A stretch of DNA of 64,000 nt from an uncultured SAR86 cluster bacterium (GCA_902635045.1 CACPMT010000003.1:62001-126000), one strand, 5' to 3'. Positions 30,544 to 41,855 are shown, numbered from the stretch's first letter. A program made the numbers and translations. The notes: a model not told the origin generated them from the letters alone.

Positions 30544-33500
30544 ATGAGAGACTTACTTAAACTTTTTAATCAAGATACAGAAAGTAATTTCAATTCAATA
30601 AAAGCTGGTTTGGCTTCTCCTCAACAAGTTAGATCTTGGTCTTTCGGAGAAGTAAAAAAACCTGAAACAATAAATTATCGAACTTTCAAACCAGAAAGAG
30701 ATGGATTGTTTTGCGCAAAAATTTTTGGACCTGTTAAAGATTACGAATGTATTTGTGGAAAATATAAGAGAATGAAACACAGAGGTGTTGTATGCGAAAA
30801 ATGTGGCGTTGAAGTTACCCTTGCCAAAGTAAGAAGAGAAAGAATGGGTCACATAGAGTTAGCTGCACCCGTCGCTCATATATGGTTTTTAAAATCCTTG
30901 CCTTCAAGAATATCTCTTCTTTTAGATATGACCCTGCGAGAAATAGAAAGAATTCTTTATTTTGAGTCCTTTGTCGTTACTGATCCAGGCATGACAGATT
31001 TAGAAAAGGGTCAAATATTAGACGAAGAAGAATACTATGAAGCTTTAGAAAATTATGGTGAAGAATTCGAAGCAGGAATGGGAGCAGAATCTGTAAAAAT
31101 TCTTCTTCAAGATATGAACTTAGAAGAAGAAATTTCTGAAGTTATTAGTCAGATAGAAGGAACTAACAGTGAGGCAAAAATTAAAAAATTATCCAAAAGA
31201 CTTAAAATCCTAAAAGGCTTTGTCAAGTCTACAAATAAACCCGAATGGATGATTCTAGATGTTTTACCCGTTTTACCTCCTGATTTGAGACCTCTAGTTC
31301 CTTTAGAGGGAGGAAGATTTGCTACTTCGGACCTCAATGACTTATACAGAAGAGTCATTAATAGAAACAATAGATTAAAAAGATTATTAGAGCTGAGTGC
31401 ACCAGAAATAATTGTTAGAAACGAAAAAAGAATGTTGCAAGAATCAGTGGATGCTCTGCTAGATAATGGAAGAAGAGGAAGAGCAATAACTGGTTCAAAC
31501 AAAAGACCTCTCAAATCTTTATCAGACATGATAAAAGGTAAGCAAGGTAGATTTAGACAGAATCTCTTAGGGAAAAGAGTAGATTATTCTGGAAGATCTG
31601 TGATTGTAGTAGGACCCACCCTGAAACTCCATCAATGTGGTTTGCCTAAAAAGATGGCTCTTGAATTATTTAAACCTTTTGTTTTTGGAAAACTTCAAAA
31701 CATGGAACTTGCTAATACAATTAAAGGTGCAAAGAGAATGGTGGAAAGGGAAGAACCCGTCGTTTGGGATATTCTTGCAGATGTTATTAGAGAACACCCC
31801 ATTCTACTTAATAGAGCACCTACTCTTCATAGGTTGGGAATACAGGCGTTTGAGCCAATTCTTATTGAGGGTAAAGCGATTCAACTTCATCCTTTAGTTT
31901 GCAAGGCTTACAATGCTGACTTTGACGGGGATCAAATGGCTGTGCATGTCCCCCTTACGCTAGAGTCTCAACTTGAATGTCGAGCTTTGATGATGGCAAG
32001 TAATAATATTTTGTCACCTTCTAATGGAAAGCCAATAATTGATCCGTCTCAGGATGTAGTGTTAGGTCTATATTACATGACAAGATCAAAAATAAATTCA
32101 AAAGGAGAAGGCTCTATATTTGCTGATTGCGATGAAGTTCTCAGGGCTTACAACACCAACAATGTTGCTCTTCAAGCAAAAGTCAAAGTGAGAATAGAAA
32201 ACGAAGATGGAGAAAAAGAGTTAATTGATACTACAGTTGGTAGATCAATATTATGGGAAGTTGTACCAAAAGGCATCTCTTTTGATCAAATTAACAAAAC
32301 TTTAACTAGTAAGGTTATTACAGATCTCATTAATACCTCTTATAGGTATAGTGGATTAAAGGCTACTGTGATTTTCGCTGATAAACTTAAAAACCTTGGT
32401 TATGAATACTCTACTAAATCAGGGTCTTCAATTTGTGTCGATGATTGTGTAATTCCAGATAATAAAGAAAGCATAATTTCAAAAGCAGAAAATGAAGTAA
32501 AAGAAATTGAAGCTCAATATTCTTCGGGTTTAGTCACTCAAGGAGAAAAATATAATAAAGTTATCGACATTTGGTCCAGAGCTAATGAAACAGTTGCGAA
32601 TTCTCTTATGGATACAATTTCAACCGACGTTGTAGTAAATAAAGAGGGCAAAGAAGAAGAGGAAGCATCTTTTAATTCTGTATACATGTACCTTGATTCT
32701 GGTGCTAGGAGTTCGCCTGCGCAAGTAAGACAGCTTGCTGGTATGAGAGGATTAATGGCCAAACCGGATGGTTCCATAATAGAAACTCCTATAACTGCAA
32801 ATTTTAGAGAAGGATTAACTGTTTTACAGTACTTTACTTCAACGCATGGAGCGAGAAAGGGACTAGCAGATACAGCACTTAAAACTGCTAACTCGGGTTA
32901 TTTAACAAGAAGATTAGTAGATGTAGCTCAGGATTTAGTTATTAGAGAGGAAGATTGCGGAACCAAAGAAGGGCTAGAAATAAGGACTATTATTGAGGGT
33001 GGCGAAGTAGTTGAGGCTCTTAAAGACAGGATTTTAGGAAGAGTTCTAGCAGAGGATATTGTTTCTAAAGATGGAGATTTTAAAATCAAAAAAGGAACTC
33101 TTATCGATGAAGCTCTTGCTGAAGAAATAGACAAAAATAATATTAATTCTGCAAAAGTAAGATCAGCTATAACCTGTGAAACTAGTTTTGGTATTTGTTC
33201 TATGTGTTACGGAAGAGATTTAGGAAGAGGACACCTAGTTGATCCAGGAGAAGCTGTTGGAATTGTCGCGGCTCAATCAATAGGAGAACCTGGAACTCAA
33301 TTAACAATGAGAACATTCCACATCGGTGGGGCTGCTTCTAGATCTTCAGAAGAAGATAAAATAGAAGTGAAATTCGATGGGGTTGTTAAATATCACAACA
33401 TTAGTTCTGTCCAAAATAAAGATAAAAATGCGGTATGTATATCCAGATCAGCTGAAATAATTTTAATGGATGAAAATGATTCTGAAAAAGAACGTTACAA

Positions 33501-34704
33501 GCTTCCCTATGGAGGAATTGTAAACGTCAAAGACGGAGCTAAAGTTTCTGCTGGAGATGTTATCGCAACGTGGGATCCACTCAATCATCCTATAATTTCA
33601 GAAGTGAAAGGAAAAGCGAAACTGTTGGATATGGAAAGTGGAATATCTGTAAGAGTTGTGGAAGATCCTTTAACTGGTTTATCCAATATAGAAGTTCTAG
33701 ATGCAGCGGAAAGGACTGCAGCTGGAAAAGATCTTACTCCAACAATATCAATTGTTGATGGAAAAGGTAAAGAGGTATTGCTTCCTAATGGGAAAAGACC
33801 TGCAAACTACATTTTGGAATTAAAATCCTTAGTCAATATTTCTGAAGGCCAAGCAATTGAAGTTGGGGATGTTATTGCAAGAATTCCGAAAGAGTCTTCA
33901 AAAACAAAAGATATTACTGGTGGATTGCCAAGAGTAGCAGACCTTTTTGAAGCTAGAAAACCAAAAGAAGTTGCAATTTTGGCTGAACTATCAGGAGTGG
34001 TTTCTTGGGGTAAAGAAACCAAAGGCAAAAGAAGGCTCATAATTACCGGTAAAGAGGGAACAGAAGAAGTTGTAAGTGAAAACTTAATTCCTAAAACCAG
34101 AAGCATTAACGTTTTTGAAGGAGAAACGGTTAATAAAGGCGATGTTATAAGCGAGGGCTCTTTAAGTCCGCACGACATTTTAGCTTTAAAAGGTGTAGCT
34201 GAATTAACTGATTATGTTGTAAACGAAATACAGGATGTATATAGACTTCAAGGAGTTGAAATAAGTGATAAACATATCGAATGTATTCTCAGACAAATGC
34301 TTAGAAAAGTTGAAATAACTGCAGCTGGAGATTCTGAATTCATTATAGGAGATCAAGTAGAGTATTCGGAAGTTGTTAATGTTAATAAAAAATTAATAAA
34401 TGAAGGAAGCATTCCTGCTGAATTCAATAGAATGTTGCTGGGTATCACAAAAGCTTCATTAGCTACTGAATCCTTCATTTCAGCTGCTTCTTTTCAGGAA
34501 ACTACTAGAGTTCTTACTGAAGCTGCGGTAACAGGCAAAGTCGACAAGCTTAGAGGACTGAAGGAGAATGTGGTAATTGGAAGATTAGTCCCTTCGGGAA
34601 CTGGATATAATGTTAAAGAAACTGAAGCCGACATATCTTTATCTGATTTAGAATCAGAAATGGCTGATGCCTTAGATTCAAAAAATTCATCTGAAGAAGC
34701 TTAA
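30544..34704 (+). CDS. rpoC: RNA polymerase beta' subunit
   Basis: A 1386-residue catalytic subunit. The N-terminal zinc finger has [20 protein letters not shown], and the Mg-binding site is [14 protein letters not shown]. The second zinc site ([19 protein letters not shown]), the bridge and trigger-loop region ([28 protein letters not shown]) and the conserved C-terminal region are all complete. A promoter for the following rpsL lies just after its stop. Confidence 0.99.
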   Translation: MRDLLKLFNQDTESNFNSIKAGLASPQQVRSWSFGEVKKPETINYRTFKPERDGLFCAKIFGPVKDYECICGKYKRMKHRGVVCEKCGVEVTLAKVRRERMGHIELAAPVAHIWFLKSLPSRISLLLDMTLREIERILYFESFVVTDPGMTDLEKGQILDEEEYYEALENYGEEFEAGMGAESVKILLQDMNLEEEISEVISQIEGTNSEAKIKKLSKRLKILKGFVKSTNKPEWMILDVLPVLPPDLRPLVPLEGGRFATSDLNDLYRRVINRNNRLKRLLELSAPEIIVRNEKRMLQESVDALLDNGRRGRAITGSNKRPLKSLSDMIKGKQGRFRQNLLGKRVDYSGRSVIVVGPTLKLHQCGLPKKMALELFKPFVFGKLQNMELANTIKGAKRMVEREEPVVWDILADVIREHPILLNRAPTLHRLGIQAFEPILIEGKAIQLHPLVCKAYNADFDGDQMAVHVPLTLESQLECRALMMASNNILSPSNGKPIIDPSQDVVLGLYYMTRSKINSKGEGSIFADCDEVLRAYNTNNVALQAKVKVRIENEDGEKELIDTTVGRSILWEVVPKGISFDQINKTLTSKVITDLINTSYRYSGLKATVIFADKLKNLGYEYSTKSGSSICVDDCVIPDNKESIISKAENEVKEIEAQYSSGLVTQGEKYNKVIDIWSRANETVANSLMDTISTDVVVNKEGKEEEEASFNSVYMYLDSGARSSPAQVRQLAGMRGLMAKPDGSIIETPITANFREGLTVLQYFTSTHGARKGLADTALKTANSGYLTRRLVDVAQDLVIREEDCGTKEGLEIRTIIEGGEVVEALKDRILGRVLAEDIVSKDGDFKIKKGTLIDEALAEEIDKNNINSAKVRSAITCETSFGICSMCYGRDLGRGHLVDPGEAVGIVAAQSIGEPGTQLTMRTFHIGGAASRSSEEDKIEVKFDGVVKYHNISSVQNKDKNAVCISRSAEIILMDENDSEKERYKLPYGGIVNVKDGAKVSAGDVIATWDPLNHPIISEVKGKAKLLDMESGISVRVVEDPLTGLSNIEVLDAAERTAAGKDLTPTISIVDGKGKEVLLPNGKRPANYILELKSLVNISEGQAIEVGDVIARIPKESSKTKDITGGLPRVADLFEARKPKEVAILAELSGVVSWGKETKGKRRLIITGKEGTEEVVSENLIPKTRSINVFEGETVNKGDVISEGSLSPHDILALKGVAELTDYVVNEIQDVYRLQGVEISDKHIECILRQMLRKVEITAAGDSEFIIGDQVEYSEVVNVNKKLINEGSIPAEFNRMLLGITKASLATESFISAASFQETTRVLTEAAVTGKVDKLRGLKENVVIGRLVPSGTGYNVKETEADISLSDLESEMADALDSKNSSEEA

Positions 34705-34710
34705 TTAATA

Positions 34711-34739
34711 TTGACCAGTGTGTAATTGATCCTTACAAT
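34711..34739 (+). promoter_or_regulatory. Sigma-70 promoter of the str operon (rpsL)
   Basis: TTGACC at 34711-34716, a 17-base spacer and TACAAT at 34734-34739. Initiation near 34746 would leave only about 8-9 bases before the rpsL ATG, too few for a normal ribosome site. No AGGAG-like sequence is present in that stretch. Confidence 0.6.
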
Positions 34740-34754
34740 CGCAGCAAAAAAATT

Positions 34755-35126
34755 ATGGCAACTGTTAATCAATTAATTAAAAAACCTAGAAAGTCTAAAA
34801 AGGCTAAAAGTGATGTACCTGCATTAAACGGGTCACCTCAAAAAAGGGGTGTCTGCACGAGGGTTTATACAACCACTCCTAAAAAGCCCAATTCAGCTTT
34901 AAGAAAGGTTTGTAAGGTTAGATTAACTTCTGGCTATGAAGTTATTTCTTATATTGGAGGAGAAGGCCATAATCTCCAAGAACATTCAGTCGTTTTACTT
35001 AGAGGTGGAAGAGTTAAAGATCTTCCTGGTGTGAGATACCATACTGTTCGAGGAACTCTAGATACGACTGGTGTAGATGATAGAAAACAGAGACGTTCCA
35101 AGTATGGATCAAAAAAACCTAAGTAA
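34755..35126 (+). CDS. rpsL: 30S ribosomal protein S12
   Basis: A 123-residue decoding-centre protein. [16 protein letters not shown] carries the Lys at position 42-43 and [15 protein letters not shown] the Lys at position 87-88, the residues altered in streptomycin resistance; both are wild type. The start lacks an evident ribosome site. rpsG begins two bases after its stop. Confidence 0.98.
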   Translation: MATVNQLIKKPRKSKKAKSDVPALNGSPQKRGVCTRVYTTTPKKPNSALRKVCKVRLTSGYEVISYIGGEGHNLQEHSVVLLRGGRVKDLPGVRYHTVRGTLDTTGVDDRKQRRSKYGSKKPK

Positions 35127-35128
35127 AA

Positions 35129-35599
35129 ATGCCTAGAAAAGGACCAATTCCTAAAAGAGAGATACTTCCAGACCCAAAATATGGAAATCTAAAACTAGCA
35201 AAGTTTGTTAATAATTTGATGGAGAGAGGTAAAAAAAGTACTGCTGAAAAAATAATTTATTCAGCTTTAGACGAAATTTCAAATAAAGCAAAAAGAGATC
35301 CTTTGGAGATTTTTGAAGAAGCCTTAGATCAAGTCGGACCTCATGTAGAAGTAAAATCAAGAAGAGTAGGTGGAGCAACCTACCAAGTGCCTTTGGAAGT
35401 AAAATCAGGAAGAAAGATGGCTTTAGCTATGAGATGGTTAGTAACTAGCGCAAAAAAAAGATCTGAAAAAAAAATGTCTACTAAATTAGCTAATGAGCTT
35501 ATGGAAGCCTCAGAAGGAAAAGGAGAAGCTGTTAAAAAAAGACAAGATACTCATAAAATGGCTGAGGCCAATAAAGCTTTCTCTCATTTTAGATTTTAA
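35129..35599 (+). CDS. rpsG: 30S ribosomal protein S7
   Basis: A 156-residue head protein that nucleates 30S head assembly. The N-terminal arm [19 protein letters not shown] and the helices with [11 protein letters not shown] and ALRWL-like [17 protein letters not shown] are conserved. It ends with [12 protein letters not shown]. fusA follows after 17 bases. Confidence 0.98.
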   Translation: MPRKGPIPKREILPDPKYGNLKLAKFVNNLMERGKKSTAEKIIYSALDEISNKAKRDPLEIFEEALDQVGPHVEVKSRRVGGATYQVPLEVKSGRKMALAMRWLVTSAKKRSEKKMSTKLANELMEASEGKGEAVKKRQDTHKMAEANKAFSHFRF

Positions 35600-35616
35600 A
35601 AGACTTAAGAATAACA

Positions 35617-37731
35617 ATGAGTTCAAGAAAATTTCCATTAGATTTGTACAGAAACATAGGAATATGTGCTCATGTTGATGCCGGGAAAACAACTACCACT
35701 GAGAGGGTTTTATACTACACAGGCATTTCTCACAAAATTGGTGAAGTTCACGACGGAGCTGCCACAATGGATTGGATGGAACAAGAGCAAGAAAGAGGAA
35801 TAACGATTACCTCAGCTGCGACTACTTGTTTTTGGAGAGGGATGAGAAAAAACTTTTCGGAGCATAGAATTAATATAATCGATACTCCGGGCCACGTTGA
35901 TTTTACTATTGAGGTTGAAAGATCTTTGAGGGTATTAGACGGTGCAGTTGTTGTTTTTTGTGGAAGTTCAGGAGTCGAACCTCAATCTGAAACAGTTTGG
36001 AGACAAGCAAATAGATATAAAGTTCCTAGAATTGCTTTTATAAATAAGATGGATAGAGCTGGAGCAGATTTTGAAAGAGTGGTGGATCAAATTAAAAATA
36101 GACTTGGTGCATCTGCTGTGCCTATTCAACTGCCAATTGGAGCAGAAGATGATTTTTCAGGAATCATAGATCTAATAAAGATGAAAGCTCTTTACTGGGA
36201 TGGAGACGATAAAGGACTTTCATATGAAGAAAAAGAAATTCCAGAAAATCTTTTACAGAAAGCAGAAAAATATCGAGAAGAAATGCTAGAAAGTGTTGCA
36301 GAAGCTTCTGAAGAATTAATGGACAAATACCTGAATGACGGAGATTTATCGGAAGAAGACATTAACTCAGGTTTGAGAATAAGAACTTTATCTAATGAAA
36401 TTGTTGTTTGCATTTGTGGTTCAGCTTTTAAGAATAAAGGGGTTCAGCCAATGTTAGACGCAGTAGTTGAATATTTGCCTTCTCCTACTGAAGTGGAAGC
36501 AATTCAGGGAATCCTGGAGGACGAAGAAACTACCGAAGCAAGAAATTCAGACGATAATGAGCCTTTTTCAGCTTTAGCTTTTAAAATAGCTACTGATCCA
36601 TTCGTTGGAACTTTAACTTTTATAAGAGTTTATTCGGGTGTTTTATCTCAAGGAGATTCTGTCTATGCACCTTCAAAAAGATCAAAAGAAAGAGTCGGCA
36701 GAATGTTACAAATGCATGCAAACAATAGAGAAGAAATTGCCGAAGTAAGGGCCGGAGATATTGCTGCAGTAATTGGATTAAAGGATGTTACTACTGGTGA
36801 TACGCTTTGCGATTTAAAAAAACCAATCATTCTAGAAAAAATGACTTTTCCAGAGCCAGTTATTTCAGTTGCCGTTGAACCAAAAACTAAATCTGATCAA
36901 GAAAAAATGGGTACAGCGCTTGGGAGGTTAGCTCAAGAAGATCCTTCTTTCAGAGTACAAACAGATGAAGAATCTGGGCAAACAATTATCTCCGGAATGG
37001 GAGAACTGCATTTGGATGTTCTAGTTGATAGGATGAAAAGAGAATTCGATGTTGAAGCAAATATAGGAAAGCCTCAGGTTGCCTATAGAGAATCTATAAG
37101 AAAGTCCATAGAATCAGAAGGAAAATTTGTTCGTCAATCTGGCGGTAAAGGACAGTATGGTCATGTCTGGCTTAAAATTGAACCTTTGCCAGAGGAAGAA
37201 AAAGAAGATGAAAAACAAACCTTTCAATTTATAAATAAAATTGTTGGAGGCACAATTCCGAGAGAATTTATTCCTGCAGTTGAAAAGGGCGCTAAAGAAC
37301 AAATGGAGTCAGGTGTTATTGCAGGCTATCCTTTAATAGATGTTAGAGTCACAGTTTATGATGGTTCATTCCACGATGTTGATTCAAGTGAGATTGCCTT
37401 TAAAGTTGCTTCTTCGATGGCTTTAAAAGATGGAGCACTCAAAGCCAATCCGGCGTTATTAGAGCCCGTCATGAAGCTTGAAGTAGTGACTCCGGAAGAA
37501 TATATGGGAGACGTTGTGGGAGATTTAAATAGACGAAGAGGAATAGTTTCTGGAATGACCGATGTCCATGCAGGAAAAGTTTTAGACGGTGAGGTCCCTC
37601 TTGCAGAAATGTTTGGATACGCCACTGATTTAAGATCCGCCACGCAAGGTCGAGCAACTTTTACTATGGAGCCTCTAAAATATGCAGAAGTTCCATCTAA
37701 TGTTGCAGAAGCAATTATAAATAAGAACTAA
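35617..37731 (+). CDS. fusA: Elongation factor G
   Basis: A 704-residue translocase GTPase. G1 is [23 protein letters not shown] is G3 and [10 protein letters not shown] is G4. Domains II-V are complete, ending with the domain IV/V motifs [11 protein letters not shown] and [10 protein letters not shown]. It has the length of E. coli EF-G. The gene that usually follows it, tufA, is replaced by a DedA/VTT gene 22 bases on. Confidence 0.99.
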   Translation: MSSRKFPLDLYRNIGICAHVDAGKTTTTERVLYYTGISHKIGEVHDGAATMDWMEQEQERGITITSAATTCFWRGMRKNFSEHRINIIDTPGHVDFTIEVERSLRVLDGAVVVFCGSSGVEPQSETVWRQANRYKVPRIAFINKMDRAGADFERVVDQIKNRLGASAVPIQLPIGAEDDFSGIIDLIKMKALYWDGDDKGLSYEEKEIPENLLQKAEKYREEMLESVAEASEELMDKYLNDGDLSEEDINSGLRIRTLSNEIVVCICGSAFKNKGVQPMLDAVVEYLPSPTEVEAIQGILEDEETTEARNSDDNEPFSALAFKIATDPFVGTLTFIRVYSGVLSQGDSVYAPSKRSKERVGRMLQMHANNREEIAEVRAGDIAAVIGLKDVTTGDTLCDLKKPIILEKMTFPEPVISVAVEPKTKSDQEKMGTALGRLAQEDPSFRVQTDEESGQTIISGMGELHLDVLVDRMKREFDVEANIGKPQVAYRESIRKSIESEGKFVRQSGGKGQYGHVWLKIEPLPEEEKEDEKQTFQFINKIVGGTIPREFIPAVEKGAKEQMESGVIAGYPLIDVRVTVYDGSFHDVDSSEIAFKVASSMALKDGALKANPALLEPVMKLEVVTPEEYMGDVVGDLNRRRGIVSGMTDVHAGKVLDGEVPLAEMFGYATDLRSATQGRATFTMEPLKYAEVPSNVAEAIINKN

Positions 37732-37753
37732 TTTATTATTAGTCAAATTTCAA

Positions 37754-38395
37754 ATGATCTTTCCTGTTTGGTTTAAATGGACTGCTTTTTCTATAGTTAT
37801 TTTTACATCTCTGATTCTTCCACTTATTTTTTTTGAGTCTTCTTTCGAAATTTATGCTCAGAATCTTTTAACTTGGGCAAGGGATAATTCTTTTTTGATT
37901 TCCATTACAGTAATTTTAGCTTTGACAGCAGATGTCTTTTTACCCGTTCCAAATGGTTTAACAAATACACTTGCTGGCGCTGCTCTTGGATGGCCAATTG
38001 CATCCTTTGTAGTTTGGATTGGCCTTAACCTAGGCGCTATTTTTGGGTACTGTGTAGGAAGATTTTTCGGAAGACCAATTGCAAAATTTATTGTTGGAGA
38101 AAAAGATATGAATAATGCGGAAAAATCTTCAAAAGATTTTAATGTAATAGGCTTAATCATATCTAGACCCGTTCCTGGATTTGCTGAACTTTTAACTTTA
38201 GCTGCTGGAATTACTAGGATGAACTTCTTAAAATTTATAACTGTGGTCTGTTTAACAAATATTGGCGTTGCAATTGTATTTGCAGGTTTAGGTGCTGCGG
38301 CCCTTGAATCTTCTTCCTCTACACTTGCATTTTTTGGCGCAGCTATTTTGCCTGCTTTATTTTATTTTATTTACAAGAAATTTTATAAAATTTAA
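37754..38395 (+). CDS. DedA/TVP38-type (VTT domain) membrane protein
   Basis: A 213-residue inner-membrane protein of the TVP38/TMEM64/DedA superfamily, whose members move lipid carriers or help envelope homeostasis. After an N-terminal helix it has DVFLPVPNGLTNTLAGAALGWP, the GLNLGAIFGYCVGRFFGRPIAKFIVG re-entrant region with Gly-rich and Arg residues, and ISRPVPGFAELLTLAAGITRM, the family's conserved Arg-Pro loop. It lies 22 bases after fusA on the same strand, where most gammaproteobacteria have tufA, so it is probably co-transcribed with the str operon. No link to translation is known. Confidence 0.85.
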   Translation: MIFPVWFKWTAFSIVIFTSLILPLIFFESSFEIYAQNLLTWARDNSFLISITVILALTADVFLPVPNGLTNTLAGAALGWPIASFVVWIGLNLGAIFGYCVGRFFGRPIAKFIVGEKDMNNAEKSSKDFNVIGLIISRPVPGFAELLTLAAGITRMNFLKFITVVCLTNIGVAIVFAGLGAAALESSSSTLAFFGAAILPALFYFIYKKFYKI

Positions 38396-38423
38396 ATCAA
38401 AAAATACTTAATATTTTTATAGG

Positions 38424-38452
38424 TTGACACCTACAGCTTGCAATCATAGAAT
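38424..38452 (+). promoter_or_regulatory. Strong sigma-70 promoter of the S10 operon
   Basis: TTGACA at 38424-38429, a 17-base spacer and TAGAAT at 38447-38452. A-tract and T-tract DNA at 38399-38420 directly upstream looks like an UP element. Transcription should start near 38459, giving a leader of about 80 bases before rpsJ. Confidence 0.75.
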
Positions 38453-38465
38453 TGCCCTCCATTTG

Positions 38466-38495
38466 CTTATTTAAGTGAGCTTTGCTCTCAATAAG
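38466..38495 (+). promoter_or_regulatory. Hairpin in the rpsJ leader
   Basis: CTTATT pairs with AATAAG and the inner GAGC pairs with GCTC around a three-base loop. A T6 tract follows at 38503-38508. It may be a reduced version of the E. coli S10 leader in which L4 controls attenuation and translation; that role is inferred. Confidence 0.45.
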
Positions 38496-38539
38496 TTGTG
38501 AGTTTTTTAACAATTTTGTATTTTTTTGAGGTGTAGGTT

Positions 38540-38863
38540 TTGCAAAACCAAAACATTAGAATAAGGCTTAAAGCTTTTGATAATAAATTAATTGATAAAT
38601 CTGCTAAAGAGATTGTCGAGACTGTAAAAAGGACTGGAGCTTTGATTAAAGGTCCGATTCCTATGCCTGTTAGAAAGAGACTTACAACCATTCTTATTTC
38701 TCCCCATAAGGATAAGGACGCAAGAGATCAATACGAAATTAGAACTTACAAAAGAGTAATGGATATAATTAAGCCTACGGAAAAAACTGTAGACGCTTTG
38801 ATGAAATTAGACTTATCTGCTGGTGTGGATGTTCAAATTTCTCTAGACGAATTAACTAAATAA
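38540..38863 (+). CDS. rpsJ: 30S ribosomal protein S10 (TTG start)
   Basis: A 107-residue head protein and NusB partner in antitermination. The sequence [19 protein letters not shown] aligns residue for residue with the E. coli N-terminus, so TTG at 38540 is the start; a GAGGTG ribosome site lies six to seven bases upstream. GPIPMPVRK and YEIRTYKR are conserved. The C-terminus is about four residues longer than in E. coli. Confidence 0.97.
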   Translation: MQNQNIRIRLKAFDNKLIDKSAKEIVETVKRTGALIKGPIPMPVRKRLTTILISPHKDKDARDQYEIRTYKRVMDIIKPTEKTVDALMKLDLSAGVDVQISLDELTK

Positions 38864-38877
38864 AAAAGGTATTTAAA

Positions 38878-39516
38878 GTGATTGGTTTAATAGCGACAAA
38901 AGAAGGTATGACTAGACTTTTCCAAGACGATGGAAAATCCTTACCTGTTAGTGTTCTTAAAGTTGACACTAATTTCATTTCACAAATAAAAACCAAACAA
39001 TCTGATGGTTACGATTCCATCCAACTATCTACAAAAAATCAAAAAGAAAAAAACCAGACAAAATCAAAAATAGGCCATTTCAGCAAAAAAAATCTTCCTT
39101 TAAAAAAATATATAAAAGAATTTAGATTAGACGAAAATGAGTTGGAAGGTCTGGAATTAGGAAAAGAATTCGATGTAAATATTTTTGAAGAAGGGCAACT
39201 AGTGGATGTTTCAGGAATCTCAAAAGGGAAAGGTTTTGCTGGAACAGTTAAAAGATGGAATTTTGCTACTCAAGATGCCACTCATGGTAATTCACTTGCA
39301 CATCGAAAACCAGGTTCAATAGGGCAATGTCAAACGCCTGGAAGAGTCTGGAAAGGAAAAAAAATGGCAGGACATATGGGGAATGTAAAAAAAACAATTC
39401 AGAATCTAAAAATTGTTAAGGTGGATGAGGAAAACAGTTTGCTCTTGGTTCAAGGAGCGATCCCCGGTTTCAATGGTTCTTCAGTGATAATCAAACCCGC
39501 AGTAAAGGCTAAGTGA
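38878..39516 (+). CDS. rplC: 50S ribosomal protein L3
   Basis: A 212-residue protein near the peptidyl-transferase centre. It begins at GTG (MIGLIATKEGMTRLF), in register with other L3 proteins. The long loop has GKGFAGTVKRWNF and HGNSLAHRKPGSIGQCQTPGRVWKGKKMAGHMG. Its stop codon shares one base with the rplD ATG. Confidence 0.97.
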   Translation: MIGLIATKEGMTRLFQDDGKSLPVSVLKVDTNFISQIKTKQSDGYDSIQLSTKNQKEKNQTKSKIGHFSKKNLPLKKYIKEFRLDENELEGLELGKEFDVNIFEEGQLVDVSGISKGKGFAGTVKRWNFATQDATHGNSLAHRKPGSIGQCQTPGRVWKGKKMAGHMGNVKKTIQNLKIVKVDEENSLLLVQGAIPGFNGSSVIIKPAVKAK

Positions 39517-40124
39517 TGGATCTTCCTGTAATAAACTCTAAATCTAAGACTTCTGTGCCTGAAGCTATTTTCAATCAAACTGTTAATAAAGAGTTAATCA
39601 CTCAGTTGGTTAATATTTTTGTTTCTAATAGTCATCAAGGTACTAAGGCTCAGAAAAATAGGTCTGATGTGAGAGGCGGTGGGAAAAAGCCTTGGAGACA
39701 AAAAGGAACTGGGCGAGCAAGAGCAGGAACTATCAGAAGTCCTATTTGGAGAGGGGGCGGAGTAACTTTTGCTGCTAGGTCAAAAAGTTCTGAGCCAAAA
39801 AAAATTAATAAAAAAATGTATAAATCTGCAATGAGATCTATTTTTTCATCTTTGGCTGAAAACAATAAAATTTTTCTTTCTAAAGACATATCTATTGAAA
39901 ACCCAAAGACTAAAGAACTGCTGAAGCTTTTAGAAAAAACTAAGTTTAATAGTGGATTAATAATTGTAAACGACTTGAGTTCTAACCTAGAATTGGCTGC
40001 TAGAAATATTCCTCACATTGAAGTAACAGACGCTAATTTTATAAACCCTATTAAGTTACTCAAACACGACGCAGTACTGATCGCCGAAGGTTGTTTGCCT
40101 AAGTTAGAGGAGCTCTTTACATGA
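39516..40124 (+). CDS. rplD: 50S ribosomal protein L4
   Basis: A 202-residue protein lining the exit tunnel and, in E. coli, the repressor of the S10 operon. The basic extended loop (GTKAQKNRSDVRGGGKKPWRQKGTGRARAGT-type) is intact. The ATG at 39516 overlaps the rplC stop by one base; a GTG three bases earlier is the alternative. It overlaps rplW by four bases. Confidence 0.97.
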   Translation: MDLPVINSKSKTSVPEAIFNQTVNKELITQLVNIFVSNSHQGTKAQKNRSDVRGGGKKPWRQKGTGRARAGTIRSPIWRGGGVTFAARSKSSEPKKINKKMYKSAMRSIFSSLAENNKIFLSKDISIENPKTKELLKLLEKTKFNSGLIIVNDLSSNLELAARNIPHIEVTDANFINPIKLLKHDAVLIAEGCLPKLEELFT

Positions 40125-40417
40125 GTGCTTTATTTCCAAATCAAGTAATTGTGTCTGCTCATCTTACTGAGAAGGCTTCACTAGTAGGCCAATTTGCCAA
40201 TACTTATGTTTTTAAAGTAGCAAGCAAGGCAACAAAACTTGAAATTAAAAAAGCAGTAGAGAATAAATTTAATGTAACGGTAACTAAAGTAAATCTCTTA
40301 AATGTCAAAGGAAAAATGAAAAGAGGCGGAAAAGGAAAACTAACCAAAAAATCTAATTGGAAAAAAGCATATATTTCGCTCAAAAATGAAGACAGGATAG
40401 AGATTTCTCAAGATTAA
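40121..40417 (+). CDS. rplW: 50S ribosomal protein L23
   Basis: A 98-residue exit-site protein that docks trigger factor and [32 protein letters not shown] is the conserved core. The start overlaps the rplD stop (ATGA), indicating coupled translation. Confidence 0.97.
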   Translation: MSALFPNQVIVSAHLTEKASLVGQFANTYVFKVASKATKLEIKKAVENKFNVTVTKVNLLNVKGKMKRGGKGKLTKKSNWKKAYISLKNEDRIEISQD

Positions 40418-40418
40418 T

Positions 40419-41243
40419 ATGGCAGTAATAAAGGCAAAACCAACCTCACCAGGAAGAAGATTTAGAAGTCTTTCTTCTGGTTTAGATCTTTATAAAGGCA
40501 GATCTTATGCACCTCTTACGCAGCAAAAATCTAAAAGCGGAGGAAGAAATAATAACGGACGAATAACCACTCGTCATATTGGCGGTGGTCACAAACACCA
40601 TTACAGAGTAATTGACTTTAAAAGAAATAAAGATGGAATTCCTGCAGTAGTAGAAAGAATTGAATACGATCCGAACCGCTCAGCCTTTATAGCGTTGGTT
40701 CTTTATGAAGATGGAGAAAGAAAATACATCATCGCGCCAAAGGGATTGAAAGAGGGATCTAAAGTCGTTTCAGGTGCTGATGCAGAAATTAGTGTTGGTA
40801 ATACTTTAGAGTTAAATGATATTCCTGTCGGAACTACAGTACATTGTGTTGAGCTTAAGCCTCTGAAAGGAGCACAATTAGCTAGAAGTGCTGGAACTTC
40901 TGTTCAATATGTCGCTAAAGAGGACGGGTATGCATCTATCAGATTAAAAAGTGGAGAGTTTAGAAAAGTACTCACTTCTTGTAGAGCTACTATTGGAGAA
41001 GTTTCCAATCAAGAGCATTCTTTAAAATCGTTTGGGAAAGCTGGTGCCAAAAGATGGGTTGGAGTTAGGCCCACTGTCAGAGGTGTGGCTATGAATCCTA
41101 TAGATCACCCTCATGGAGGCGGAGAAGGAAGAACTTCTGGAGGTAGGCATCCGGTCTCTCCTTGGGGTACACCGACTAAAGGTTATAGGACAAGAAGCAA
41201 TAAAAGGACAGACTCTTTAATTATTAGAAGAAGGAAAAAATAA
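40419..41243 (+). CDS. rplB: 50S ribosomal protein L2
   Basis: A 274-residue core protein required for subunit joining. Landmarks are [32 protein letters not shown]-like [16 protein letters not shown], and the C-terminal [20 protein letters not shown] loop with its conserved His residues. It shares its last base with the rpsS start. Confidence 0.98.
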   Translation: MAVIKAKPTSPGRRFRSLSSGLDLYKGRSYAPLTQQKSKSGGRNNNGRITTRHIGGGHKHHYRVIDFKRNKDGIPAVVERIEYDPNRSAFIALVLYEDGERKYIIAPKGLKEGSKVVSGADAEISVGNTLELNDIPVGTTVHCVELKPLKGAQLARSAGTSVQYVAKEDGYASIRLKSGEFRKVLTSCRATIGEVSNQEHSLKSFGKAGAKRWVGVRPTVRGVAMNPIDHPHGGGEGRTSGGRHPVSPWGTPTKGYRTRSNKRTDSLIIRRRKK

Positions 41244-41512
41244 TGCCAAGATCAATCAAGAAAGGACCATTCGTAGATCATCATTTAATGGATAAAGTCG
41301 TGAAAGCTTCATCAACTAATGATAAAAAACCTATAAAAACTTGGTCAAGAAGATCTATGGTTTTACCAGAAATGGTGGGATTGACAATTTCTGTGCATAA
41401 CGGAAGAGTTCACGTACCAATTTCAATCAAAGAAGATATGGTTGGACATAAATTAGGAGAATTTGTGTTAACAAGGACTTTTAAAATTCATTCAGGAGAT
41501 AGGAAGACTTAA
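41243..41512 (+). CDS. rpsS: 30S ribosomal protein S19
   Basis: An 89-residue 30S-head protein. [19 protein letters not shown] and [23 protein letters not shown] are family hallmarks. The last base of rplB is the first base of its ATG. rplV follows after one base. Confidence 0.97.
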   Translation: MPRSIKKGPFVDHHLMDKVVKASSTNDKKPIKTWSRRSMVLPEMVGLTISVHNGRVHVPISIKEDMVGHKLGEFVLTRTFKIHSGDRKT

Positions 41513-41513
41513 G

Positions 41514-41855
41514 ATGGAACAGGTTACAGCAAAACTTAGTAGACTTCCGATTTCTGGCTTTAAAGTTAGATTGATCGCTGATCAAATTAGAGGAAAGCAG
41601 GTCGGAGAAGCTCTTGAAATTTTGAAATTTAGTAAGAAAGCGTCTGCTAGAAATGTAAAAAAACTTTTAGATTCTGCGATTGCTAATGCAGAACATAACA
41701 AAGGACTGGATGTTGATAACTTATTTATTTCTAGGATAACAGTTGATGAAGCTCTTTTATTTAAAAGAATTCAACCTAGAGCCAGGGGCAGAGCCGATAG
41801 AATTCAAAAAAGAAACTGTCACGTAAATATAACTTTAGAAAACGTAGGTAATTAA
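41514..41855 (+). CDS. rplV: 50S ribosomal protein L22
   Basis: A 113-residue tunnel protein. The loop with RIQPRARGRADRIQKRNCHVNI reaches the exit tunnel, where macrolide-resistance changes occur; it looks wild type. It is directly followed by rpsC with no gap. Confidence 0.97.
   Translation: MEQVTAKLSRLPISGFKVRLIADQIRGKQVGEALEILKFSKKASARNVKKLLDSAIANAEHNKGLDVDNLFISRITVDEALLFKRIQPRARGRADRIQKRNCHVNITLENVGN

Noticed and set aside
38399..38418. AT-only inverted repeat after the VTT gene as a terminator
   Set aside because: The stem has no GC pairs and is directly upstream of the S10 promoter, where it is better explained as UP-element DNA.
38431..38537. ACCTACA and TGTAGGT complementary segments around the S10 leader
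   Set aside because: The first segment lies in the spacer between the -35 and -10 of the promoter and is not transcribed from it, so the two cannot pair in the leader RNA.
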